Source: Planctomycetaceae bacterium (GTDB lineage: Bacteria; Planctomycetota; Planctomycetia; Pirellulales; Thermoguttaceae). Taken from it: 5,289 nucleotides of DNA. Shown here one piece after another: positions 1 through 5,181 of the stretch (its first letter is position 1; each line of letters opens with the position of its first letter). A model generated the notes under the pieces. The model saw nothing but the letters and a program-made list of their open reading frames with translations. It had not been told where the DNA came from and did no database searches. The position numbers and the translations under genes were made by a program. The stretch lies in assembly GCA_031278315.1 (NCBI GenBank), contig JAITKS010000295.1, positions 1 to 5,289 of the forward strand, read 5' to 3'.

Positions 1-342
1 GCTGCAATAACTTTCTATCCTGAAAGTCCGGGTGCTGCGGCTGTAGGCATGACAAATGTAAACGGCAATTATGAACTTGCTATTTCGCATTCTGTCAAAG
101 GTGCTGTTCCGGGCAGATACAAAGTTACTATTTCAACGAAACGTTCCGAACAACCGGATTTCTCGTCAACGAATGCAAATGGACAACAAAACATTATTCC
201 AGCAAGACCGGAACTTGTCCCTAAAAAATTCACCGATGTAAACACAACCGACTTGATAAAAGATGTTAAATCAGGTACTCAGAAAATTGATTTCACTTTA
301 ATATCAGATTCAGAAAATAAAACTGAAACTGAAGAAAAGTAA
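1..342 (+). CDS. Carboxypeptidase-regulatory-like (transthyretin-fold) small protein, 3' part
   Basis: The reading frame is open from base 1 and ends at TAA 340-342, so the start lies outside the window; the ATG at 49 is internal. The visible 113 residues read as the second half of a small beta-sandwich domain. ITFYPESPG is the usual 'adds a feature to the molecule' strand. The line TNVNGNYELAI matches the T-x-x-x-G-x-Y-x-L signature of carboxypeptidase regulatory-like domains, and GAVPGRYKVTIS matches the closing G-x-Y-x-V strand. The tail is acidic (ENKTETEEK). In planctomycetes such proteins are typically 130-170 residue lipoproteins encoded next to DUF1559 genes, and here a DUF1559 gene follows 296 bases downstream on the same strand. 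A lipobox cannot be checked because the N-terminus is missing. The role is unknown; an envelope or exported location is inferred from the family. Confidence 0.8.
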   Translation, partial: AAITFYPESPGAAAVGMTNVNGNYELAISHSVKGAVPGRYKVTISTKRSEQPDFSSTNANGQQNIIPARPELVPKKFTDVNTTDLIKDVKSGTQKIDFTLISDSENKTETEEK

Positions 343-354
343 ATCAAAACAAAT

Positions 355-427
355 CGTCGTCCTTGAACAGAATAAATTATACGTATTGTATTATGAATTT
401 CGGACAAGGACGGATACATAATTCATA
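355..427. repeat. Two interlocking inverted repeats after the lipoprotein-like gene
   Basis: An 8-bp inverted repeat pairs CGTCCTTG (358-365) with CAAGGACG (405-412). A second pairs TATGAATT (392-399) with AATTCATA (420-427). The arms interlock, so both could form together only as a pseudoknot. There is no T-run behind either, so an intrinsic terminator is not supported. They may be part of the 3' untranslated region of the upstream gene, or chance in AT-rich DNA. Confidence 0.35.
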
Positions 428-439
428 TTCATTAAAGGT

Positions 440-488
440 CTGCTTTACTATTGGCAGGTGAATCAAGCCGAAAATCCGAGTAAAGCAG
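440..488 (+). ncRNA. Structured element A (candidate RNA hairpin, related to element B)
   Basis: A perfect 10-bp stem pairs CTGCTTTACT (440-449) with AGTAAAGCAG (479-488) around a 29-nt loop. Inside it TTGGC (451-455) can pair with GCCGA (467-471). The loop and right arm align with element B (right part, 1863-1905) at roughly 30 of 43 positions. Most differences are transitions, and several keep pairing: the second pair of the inner stem is T-G here and C-G in B, and the fourth is G-C here and G-T in B. A repeated fold around a DUF1559 gene suggests a structured RNA or a small repeated element. I do not recognise it as a known riboswitch, and the strand is inferred from the flanking genes. 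Confidence 0.45.
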
Positions 489-577
489 TTTACATTATTG
501 AATCAAACAAACCGCACACAATGAATTTTTGTAACGATTATTTGTAGATAAAAAATTAACGTAATTCGTGTAGTTAG

Positions 578-606
578 TTGACAAACATATTGTGAAAAAT
601 TTTTTG
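578..606 (+). promoter_or_regulatory. Possible -35 box for the DUF1559 gene
   Basis: A perfect TTGACA lies at 578-583, 56 bases before the ATG at 639. The region at -10 spacing (about 600-606) is a T-run rather than TATAAT, so only half of a sigma-70-like promoter is visible. The ribosome binding site is clearer: AAAGGTG ends at 633, 5 bases before the ATG. Confidence 0.25.
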
Positions 607-638
607 TGTGTTAATTACCAAAAAAGAAAGGTGTTAAA

Positions 639-1739
639 ATGAAAACTAATCAAAATCGTTTTAGAGTTGGAAAATTTGAACGACTCTATATTAATTTTTT
701 AGCTTTTACGCTGGTCGAGTTACTTGTGGTAATTGCGATTATCGGCGTTTTGATAGCATTGCTTTTGCCAGCGGTACAAGCGGCACGTGCGGCAGCACGA
801 CGGATGCAATGTTCAAGCAATATCCGTCAGCTTGGTATTGCGATGCACACGCATCACGATGCAAAAAATTATTTCCCGCCCGGCATTTTGCTGCAAGGTA
901 AGCAAAATAATGATGATTCTACTTGGTCGGGTACTAGTACAAGTCACGGTTCGTTATCGTTTGCGGTATTTTTATTACCGTATATCGAGCAAACGCCGCT
1001 TTATTCGAATCTTGAAAATGTTTTGCGGCAATATGATGCAACAGCTGGTCCGAACTTGAAAGTAGAAGTTTATTGTAATGGACGTCTTGAGTGGAACCAA
1101 CGAGTCGGCACTATTATTACACCGAGACCAGCGGAAACAATAATTTCAACTTTCATTTGTCCTTCTTGTCCTGCATCGCGAACCAATCCTTATTTTCAGA
1201 TAAATAATGAAAGGAAATTGGGAAAATTAAATTACGTTGCTATTATCGGAAAACATAATACCGCATCTGAATGGTCAGTATGGGAAAATTATGATAATCT
1301 AGCAACAGGTGCTTTTATGTATCCTAATAGCAAAACAAACTTCAGAACGATTACAGACGGTACAAGTAATACGTTTATGTTTGGTGAAGTTCATGCACGC
1401 GCTAGTACGGATAGGGATTCACGGGGAGTTATATGGATTGGCGGCGGACAAGATGTTATAAGATATAAAGCAGGTTCCAACACAGATAGTAAAATGAAGA
1501 CATCGTATGTGAATCATTTTATGAAAAGTACGCTGAATTCAAGTAATGGTGAGTATAAATTGAATCGTCCGGTTACGGTGATGCTTAATCAGGATTCGTA
1601 CATGTCGAGTTTGCATGTCAGCGGTGCGAATTTTGCCAAAGCAGATGATTCTGTGTCGTTTGTTTCAGAAACAATTAGTCCGGTTATTTACGAAGCGGGA
1701 GGAACCGCATGCTGCAAAGAAAATTATGCAATACCTTAA
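639..1739 (+). CDS. DUF1559 domain protein with type II pseudopilin-like N-terminus
   Basis: This 366-residue protein has the two-part architecture of the planctomycete DUF1559 family. The N-terminal prepilin-type methylation motif AFTLVELLVVIAIIG covers 22-36, with the conserved Glu at +5 (E27). The hydrophobic helix runs to about L43, followed by PAVQAARAAARRMQC (44-58). The DUF1559 body has N-x-x-Q-x-G and H-x-x-H-D (61-74), FPPG (79-82), LLPYIEQ (112-118), ITDGTSNT (238-245) and a C-terminal FAKADDSVSFVSETI segment (332-346). A prepilin peptidase would cut after A22; the usual Gly at -1 is replaced by Ala, and the 22-residue leader is rather long. The start is supported by AAAGGTG 5 bases upstream. 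Family members are numerous in each planctomycete genome and are thought to be exported or surface-associated; the precise function is unknown. The gene follows a transthyretin-like gene, as is typical, and a second DUF1559 gene lies at the other end of the window. Confidence 0.93.
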   Translation: MKTNQNRFRVGKFERLYINFLAFTLVELLVVIAIIGVLIALLLPAVQAARAAARRMQCSSNIRQLGIAMHTHHDAKNYFPPGILLQGKQNNDDSTWSGTSTSHGSLSFAVFLLPYIEQTPLYSNLENVLRQYDATAGPNLKVEVYCNGRLEWNQRVGTIITPRPAETIISTFICPSCPASRTNPYFQINNERKLGKLNYVAIIGKHNTASEWSVWENYDNLATGAFMYPNSKTNFRTITDGTSNTFMFGEVHARASTDRDSRGVIWIGGGQDVIRYKAGSNTDSKMKTSYVNHFMKSTLNSSNGEYKLNRPVTVMLNQDSYMSSLHVSGANFAKADDSVSFVSETISPVIYEAGGTACCKENYAIP

Positions 1740-1747
1740 AAGATATT

Positions 1748-1790
1748 ACAATTTCAAATCAGATGAAACATTTGTTTGATTGCAAATTGT
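1748..1790 (+). terminator. Long hairpin after the DUF1559 gene, probable transcription end
   Basis: Nine bases after the stop codon, 1748-1767 pairs with 1771-1790 around a 3-nt ACA loop. There are 18 pairs (three of them G-T) and one 2x2 internal mismatch (1755-1756 against 1782-1783). Position and stability suggest a 3' end signal. It is AT-rich and lacks a clean U-tract (ATTTATCTTG follows), so it is not a textbook Rho-independent terminator and could instead protect the mRNA end. Confidence 0.5.
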
Positions 1791-1817
1791 ATTTATCTTG
1801 AAAGGAAATTAGGATTA

Positions 1818-1908
1818 TTTAAACTGCTTTCATTTTAATCGGCGGTTTGATCTGTTTACCTAATCGGCAGGCGGATTAAATCGAAAATTCAAATGAGAGT
1901 AGTTTAAA
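1818..1908 (+). ncRNA. Structured element B (candidate RNA hairpin, related to element A)
   Basis: An 18-bp stem (two G-T pairs) joins 1818-1835 to 1891-1908 around a 55-nt loop. In the loop TAATC (1861-1865) can pair with GATTA (1874-1878), exposing GGCAGGCG. An alternative 9-bp pairing joins 1843-1851 to 1875-1883. The CTGCTTT left arm, the GGCAGG core and the CGAAAAT stretch are shared with element A, which lies before the same gene. B carries about 25 extra loop bases between left arm and core, including a second AATCGGC. Similar sequence plus preserved pairing argues against chance, but the function is unknown. Confidence 0.45.
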
Positions 1909-2019
1909 ATATTTCACGGATAGATAACAGACAAAAAAATTTTGTAATATACTCATTGTACTTTAAAATTCGATTTTATTTTTTGTAACGAAAAAGGTGA
2001 CCGTTCACGTATAAAACTA

Positions 2020-2100
2020 GAATCGCCCTGAAAGGGCAACAGGATTTTTTACTGAATCGCCCGCCCCAGCGTGGCGGGTAAAAGTCCCCTCTCCCGAAGC
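2020..2100. repeat. GC-rich double-hairpin island
   Basis: Two hairpins each follow a copy of the direct repeat GAATCGCCC (2020-2028 and 2054-2062). The first pairs GCCCT (2025-2029) with AGGGC (2033-2037) around GAA. A competing CCTG/CAGG pairing (2027-2030 with 2040-2043) sits directly before ATTTTTT (2044-2050), so a weak plus-strand terminator is possible. The second pairs CCCGCC (2060-2065) with GGCGGG (2073-2078). A C-rich tail (TCCCCTCTCCCG) follows. The composition stands out sharply from the AT-rich surroundings and recalls dispersed REP-like intergenic elements. No coding frame is evident. Confidence 0.45.
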
Positions 2101-2113
2101 CATCCCTTTGAAG

Positions 2114-2290
2114 GTGTTTTTATATTTTGTTATTTTTTCTTTTGTAGATAGGATACGACGGTAGAGTATGGGGGTGCGTCGATAAGACTTTTTTAATTTC
2201 TACTATTGGAGATCTGTAGCACGGCTTTTTTTTAGCTCTTGTCAATAAGACGGTTTTGGGTTGATGGTTATTATTCTCTGTCAATAAGGC
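2114..2290 (+). CRISPR. Decayed type V-A (Cas12a)-type CRISPR array, plus strand
   Basis: The best repeat (2178-2213, 36 nt) has the Cas12a layout: 5' GTCGATAAGAC, a T-run, then AATTTCTACT and a 3' end reading TTGGAGAT. It matches the minus-strand repeat at 4971-5006 except for one base, T to G at 2209, which breaks the A-T pair of the handle stem. A degenerate repeat at 2114-2149 has lost its 5' half but ends in a perfect TTGTAGAT. It is followed by a 28-nt spacer (2150-2177). After the best repeat comes a 27-nt spacer (2214-2240), then GTCAATAAGAC at 2241 with its 3' half lost. GTCAATAAGGC at 2280, only 39 nt on, could be another repeat brought close by a deletion of about 24 nt. Unit spacing is 64 and 63 nt. 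No cas gene is in the window. The orientation is taken from the handle. Confidence 0.75.
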
Positions 2291-2380
2291 TATAATCCGA
2301 TCGCCATTTTAAGGCTGGTTGGATTTACTTAAAATTAATACATATAACAATGATTGCAAAAAATTACACCAATGTATTAC

Positions 2381-2426
2381 AAAATTTTTTATTTCACACC
2401 TAAAAATTTTTTTATTTCACACCTAA
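2381..2426. repeat. Tandem repeat, two copies of about 23 nt
   Basis: AAAATTTTTTATTTCACACC plus TAA (2381-2403) is repeated at 2403-2426 with one extra T. A weaker related stretch (AAAAAATTACACCAA) lies upstream around 2359-2373. The repeat sits just past the stop codon of the minus-strand arrestin-like gene, in its probable 3' untranslated region. It is best explained as local slippage duplication. Confidence 0.7.
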
Positions 2427-2440
2427 CTTTGAAACTTGGA

Positions 2441-2902
2441 CTAGATTTCAATTGGTTTTAAGGTTCTTACGTCTGGCAAAGTTCCTAAATAGAAAATAAT
2501 TTCTTCAACCGTTTCTCTTCCGTCTGCTAAAAACAATCTTACTCTAACCATCCAACTGATTTTTATTAAAATACCACAATACGATAACGGACTTCTTGGC
2601 AAAATTGTACTAAATCTACCAGGACGTCTTGGATCAATCCAATCACCATTGTCAATTGAGAATCGCCAGAAAGCATGAACACCTAAATCTTCATTTCCTT
2701 TGCCCTCCGTGTGCCATATAATTGATACTTCAACCGCTTGAATCTCATCACCCCCAACCGAATTAAACCAGTAACTTCCCGCCAATGTATCTCCTACATT
2801 GTAAACTCTATTACCTCGCCCATCGAGAGAAATAGCTATTTCCGGCTCGGCCGGTTTCAACGGTAATTGACAATTCGTTATGCGATCAATAATACTCATC
2901 AT
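2441..2902 (-). CDS. Small arrestin-like planctomycete protein of unknown function
   Basis: The chosen ATG at 2902-2900 gives 153 residues; a second ATG follows directly (2899-2897). The frame can extend to a TTG at 2932 (163 residues), but no good Shine-Dalgarno stands at a normal distance from any of the three starts. The sequence is all-beta in character with no signal peptide or membrane segment. After a short N-terminal stretch, the pattern EIAISLDGRGNRVYNVGDTL-AGSYWF resembles the first strands of an arrestin-type sandwich. It is followed by VEVSIIWHTEGKGNEDLGVH, the line FSTILPRSPLSYCGILIKI, and WMVRVRLFLADGR with a closing EEIIFYLG strand. This pattern (PLSY-G-x-x-x-K-I-x-W-x-V-R-V-R-L-F) is one I associate with conserved hypothetical planctomycete proteins. 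No catalytic motif is visible, so a binding or scaffolding role is the most that can be inferred. It lies 177 bases downstream of purF on the same strand. Confidence 0.72.
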   Translation of the reverse strand: MMSIIDRITNCQLPLKPAEPEIAISLDGRGNRVYNVGDTLAGSYWFNSVGGDEIQAVEVSIIWHTEGKGNEDLGVHAFWRFSIDNGDWIDPRRPGRFSTILPRSPLSYCGILIKISWMVRVRLFLADGRETVEEIIFYLGTLPDVRTLKPIEI

Positions 2903-2972
2903 AAATTCAATTTCAGCTTTAATAAGATACAAATAACACAGAAATCACTGTATTCCTCGCTTACAAAAATTC

Positions 2973-2991
2973 TATCGATATAATCGATATA
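2973..2991. repeat. Short palindromic tandem repeat upstream of the arrestin-like gene
   Basis: ATCGATATA is repeated twice in tandem (2974-2982, 2983-2991). The same bases form a 7-bp inverted repeat, TATCGAT (2973-2979) with ATCGATA (2983-2989). It lies about 70 bases upstream of the likely minus-strand start, a possible operator position, but nothing identifies a regulator. Confidence 0.3.
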
Positions 2992-3054
2992 CTCCGGTTT
3001 TTTTATTCATCACAGAAAACATAAAGAATAAAATTTTATAATATTCAACTGAAA

Positions 3055-3082
3055 TATATACGTCTTTATATATACGTCTTTA
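3055..3082. repeat. Perfect 14-bp tandem duplication at the purF stop codon
   Basis: TATATACGTCTTTA occurs exactly twice in tandem (3055-3068 and 3069-3082). The second copy contains the purF stop codon (3080-3082 on the minus strand). The duplication leaves the PurF end unchanged and looks like replication slippage. Confidence 0.75.
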
Positions 3083-4648
3083 TTTATTTTCCATGTACTC
3101 GTTGTAAGCTTTTTCTGCTAATTTTTGTCCCCATATAGTTGGATAGTTTCCCGTAATACACGCTTGACAAATCTGACTTTTGTCTAACCCGATAGCTCTT
3201 GAAATCGATTCTACAGGTAAATATCTGAGCGTATCTGCGCCTAGGTCTTTTGCCATTTTATTTTCGATTTCAGAAGATAATTGCCACTTTTCACGGACTT
3301 GTCCATTTAGATATTTTGGTACGAATAATTCTGCATACGTCGGCATATCTATACCATAAAAACAAGGCCCAATTATAGGCGGACACGCAGTTCTAACATG
3401 TAATTCTTTAACATGTCCTAGCTCGCGTATTCTTTGTAGTAATACTCTCATTGTTGTTGAACGTACAATTGAATCCTCCACAAGAAAAACACGTTTGCCC
3501 TCAAGGACTTCACGTAACGGCGTATATTTCGTTTGAGCTTTTTTCCATCTGAATTCTCCGCCTTCAATAAAAGTTCGTCCGCTGTATCTGTTGCGTATTA
3601 ATCCTTCTAAACTTGGGATTCCTAATTTGTACGCCATAGCGTCTGCTGCCGCTTTGCTCGTATCCGGCACAGGAACGACTATAGTATCACTATCGATTGT
3701 TACGTTATTACTTTTTAATTCTTGTTTCGCAAGCTCTTCGCCTAGTTTTTTTCGGGCGAGATAAACACTTTTTCCGTCAAGTGTACTTGCTACATTGGCG
3801 AAATAAACCCACTCGAAAAAACAATGCGCTGACTTGACTAAATCAGCAAACCGCTCGAATCGAATACCCTTGCCGTTTACAATTATAACCTGACCAGGCT
3901 CGACATTTTTCACACTTTCTGCCGCAAATCCTAGATTAAACAACGCCACACTTTCACTCGCCGCTGCAAAAAGAGACCCTTCAATAGCATAACAAAGAGG
4001 TTTCATTCCAAGCGGATCACGGGCAACAAACATATCACCTAACGCATTCAAAAAAACTATACTGTACGCACCGTCAAAAAGATTAGACATAGAACGGCAA
4101 AGTGTAATCAAGTCGGGGTCTTCCTGCGGTGAAAGTGCCGCACTTAAACAGTGCATAATAATTTCAGTGTCGGTTTCGCGGGCAAGATATGTATTACCGT
4201 CGCTTAAAAGATCGTCTTTGAGATTATCGTAATTGGCAAGATGTCCGTTGAATGCGAAACTAAACCATTTGTGTTTTTTTATGTGATGTCTTTCAAACGG
4301 TTGAGCATAACTTCGGTCATCTTTTCCGCATGTCGCATAACGAACATGACCGATTGCAGCTCTGCCAGAGTATTCTTTCAACAATTCCATAAATTTAGCA
4401 CGACGAGTAAAATGAAATACTTCCGAAACCGAACCAATTTCTTTGTGTGTGTCGATAAGCTGTTTACGAAAAGGTGAATACGTCGTGAAACCAGCTGCAA
4501 GTTGACCTCGATTTTGAAGATCAAGCAACATACGCGGCACAAGAGATGATACATCCTCTCGACCTTGCGCCGTACAAAGCGGCGAACTATCTCCATCAGC
4601 CAAATGATAAATCGCCGCTATACCGCATTCCTCGTGAATTTCACTCAT
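3080..4648 (-). CDS. purF: Amidophosphoribosyltransferase (glutamine PRPP amidotransferase)
   Basis: PurF (EC 2.4.2.14) makes 5-phosphoribosylamine from PRPP and glutamine, the committed first step of de novo purine synthesis in the cytoplasm. The 522 residues cover both domains. The N-terminal class II glutaminase has Cys8 in EECGIAAIYH as nucleophile, GHVRYAT at 100-106 (R103), FNGHLANYDNL at 133-143 and RETDTE at 157-162. Seven residues precede Cys8, so a short propeptide must be removed, as in the Bacillus-type enzyme. The C-terminal phosphoribosyltransferase has VPVPDTSKAA (325-334), IRNRYSGRTFI (351-361) and the PRPP loop VEDSIVRSTT (390-399), where the usual VDDSIVRGTT has E391 and S397. 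Four cysteines, C276 (HCFFEWVYFA), C429 (PCFYGID), C494 and C497 (CQAC), match the 4Fe-4S ligands of the Bacillus-type class. The start is ATG; no strong Shine-Dalgarno precedes it. The longest minus-strand neighbour downstream is the arrestin-like gene. Confidence 0.96.
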   Translation of the reverse strand: MSEIHEECGIAAIYHLADGDSSPLCTAQGREDVSSLVPRMLLDLQNRGQLAAGFTTYSPFRKQLIDTHKEIGSVSEVFHFTRRAKFMELLKEYSGRAAIGHVRYATCGKDDRSYAQPFERHHIKKHKWFSFAFNGHLANYDNLKDDLLSDGNTYLARETDTEIIMHCLSAALSPQEDPDLITLCRSMSNLFDGAYSIVFLNALGDMFVARDPLGMKPLCYAIEGSLFAAASESVALFNLGFAAESVKNVEPGQVIIVNGKGIRFERFADLVKSAHCFFEWVYFANVASTLDGKSVYLARKKLGEELAKQELKSNNVTIDSDTIVVPVPDTSKAAADAMAYKLGIPSLEGLIRNRYSGRTFIEGGEFRWKKAQTKYTPLREVLEGKRVFLVEDSIVRSTTMRVLLQRIRELGHVKELHVRTACPPIIGPCFYGIDMPTYAELFVPKYLNGQVREKWQLSSEIENKMAKDLGADTLRYLPVESISRAIGLDKSQICQACITGNYPTIWGQKLAEKAYNEYMENK

Positions 4649-5177
4649 AAATTTATATTATTACGTTGTTTAATGTTTCTTGCAACAAATTTGTGTAACT
4701 TTGATTTTTCATTATTCTGATTAGAAATAAACCTTTTCGTGTAAAAATAATGACCGGCATCTCAAGACTAACTATTCATTCTTGAAAATTATTTTTTGTT
4801 ACAATAATTAAATTGGTTATTACTATTTCTTGTTATCAATATTGTTGTCATAACATCAGAAACGCATAGACACAATACTTTACATCTCTACGTATTCTAA
4901 TGCTCTGAAAGATCAACAAAAAATTTATAAAGTCTTATTGACCAGATAACATTATATTCTTTACCATCTAATCTACAATAGTAGAAATTAAAAAAGTCTT
5001 ATCGACTCTGCAAGCAATAGGACGTTCAGTCTGACTAAGGTTTGCAAATAATTTTTCAAAATAGATTTCTCAAAATTTTTGTTTGAGTTGTCGGATTATC
5101 TATCGGAAAGATGGTTTTAACTGAAATACGAGATTGTGCTGTCGAAATTTATTGTTCGATTTGTAGAGACATTAACT
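4649..5177. other. 529-base non-coding stretch between purF and the second DUF1559 gene
   Basis: The part next to purF (4649-4906) is very AT-rich, must carry the purF promoter on the minus strand, and shows no riboswitch-like structure that I can recognise. A 19-codon frame directly before purF (minus strand, 4712-4653) is too short and lacks a ribosome site. The Cas12a-type mini-array occupies 4907-5006. The remaining 5007-5177 holds a 6-bp inverted repeat, CTCAAA (5069-5074) with TTTGAG (5082-5087), but no gene. Confidence 0.65.
4907..5006 (-). CRISPR. Type V-A (Cas12a)-type mini-array with one intact repeat, minus strand
   Basis: Read on the minus strand, 5006-4971 is a full 36-nt Cas12a-type repeat: GTCGATAAGAC, six T, AATTTCTACT, ATTGTAGAT. 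The handle stem TCTAC/GTAGA is intact around a 4-nt TATT loop. The layout closely follows known Cas12a repeats, which share the GTC 5' end and the AATTTCTACT...GTAGAT 3' end. A 28-nt spacer (4970-4943) follows. A second repeat starts at 4942 (GTCAATAAGACTTT) and its 3' half has decayed (to 4907), as is common for the trailer-end repeat of an array. Unit spacing is 64 nt. No convincing repeat is seen upstream at the expected place near 5035, so that side may be the leader or a deletion. This would encode a single guide. No cas gene is nearby. Confidence 0.78.
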
Positions 5178-5181
5178 CTAC
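5163..5181 (-). terminator. Small hairpin over the stop codon of the second DUF1559 gene
   Basis: GTAGAG (5181-5176 on the minus strand) pairs with CTCTAC (5168-5163) around a 7-nt loop, and the TAG stop lies inside the first arm. An alternative pairing joins the GAGACA at 5200-5195 (minus strand) to TGTCTC at 5171-5166. There is no U-tract, so a terminator role is tentative. Confidence 0.3.

Larger units (their letters stand above)
1740..2440. other. 701-base non-coding stretch: hairpins, CRISPR remnant, tandem repeat
   Basis: No convincing gene lies between the DUF1559 stop and the stop of the minus-strand arrestin-like gene. From left to right it holds the post-gene hairpin (1748-1790), element B (1818-1908), a featureless AT-rich run (1909-2019), a GC-rich hairpin island (2020-2100), the decayed Cas12a-type array (2114-2290), a plain segment (2291-2380) and an imperfect tandem repeat (2381-2426). 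Confidence 0.7.

Noticed and set aside
541..550. TTTGTAGAT upstream of the DUF1559 gene as another CRISPR handle
   Set aside because: Only about nine bases match; the 36 nt ending there show no AATTTCTACT block and no partner repeat at 63-64 nt.
787..1059. 90-codon plus-strand frame inside the DUF1559 gene
   Set aside because: It is an out-of-frame shadow of a confidently assigned gene and has no recognisable domain.
2313..2336. GGCTGGTTGGATTTACTTAAAAT as a third copy of elements A and B
   Set aside because: The similarity is weak, the CTGCTTT arm and a closing stem are missing.
4241..4477. 78-codon plus-strand frame opposite purF
   Set aside because: It lies antisense within the conserved purF coding region and shows no protein-like features.
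4378..4596. 72-codon minus-strand frame inside purF
   Set aside because: It is an alternate-frame shadow of purF.
4653..4712. 19-codon frame directly upstream of purF as a leader peptide
   Set aside because: It has no ribosome binding site, no attenuation-type composition and no terminator between it and purF; such frames are frequent in AT-rich DNA.
2178..5006. The 31-bp inverted repeat as terminal repeats of a transposon carrying purF
   Set aside because: There is no transposase or target-site duplication, and the repeat is fully explained as a Cas12a-type direct repeat with regular 27-28 nt spacers.
5156..5172. GATTTGTAGAGAC as a repeat remnant
   Set aside because: It overlaps the end of the second DUF1559 gene region and a simple hairpin, does not fit the array spacing and matches only partly.
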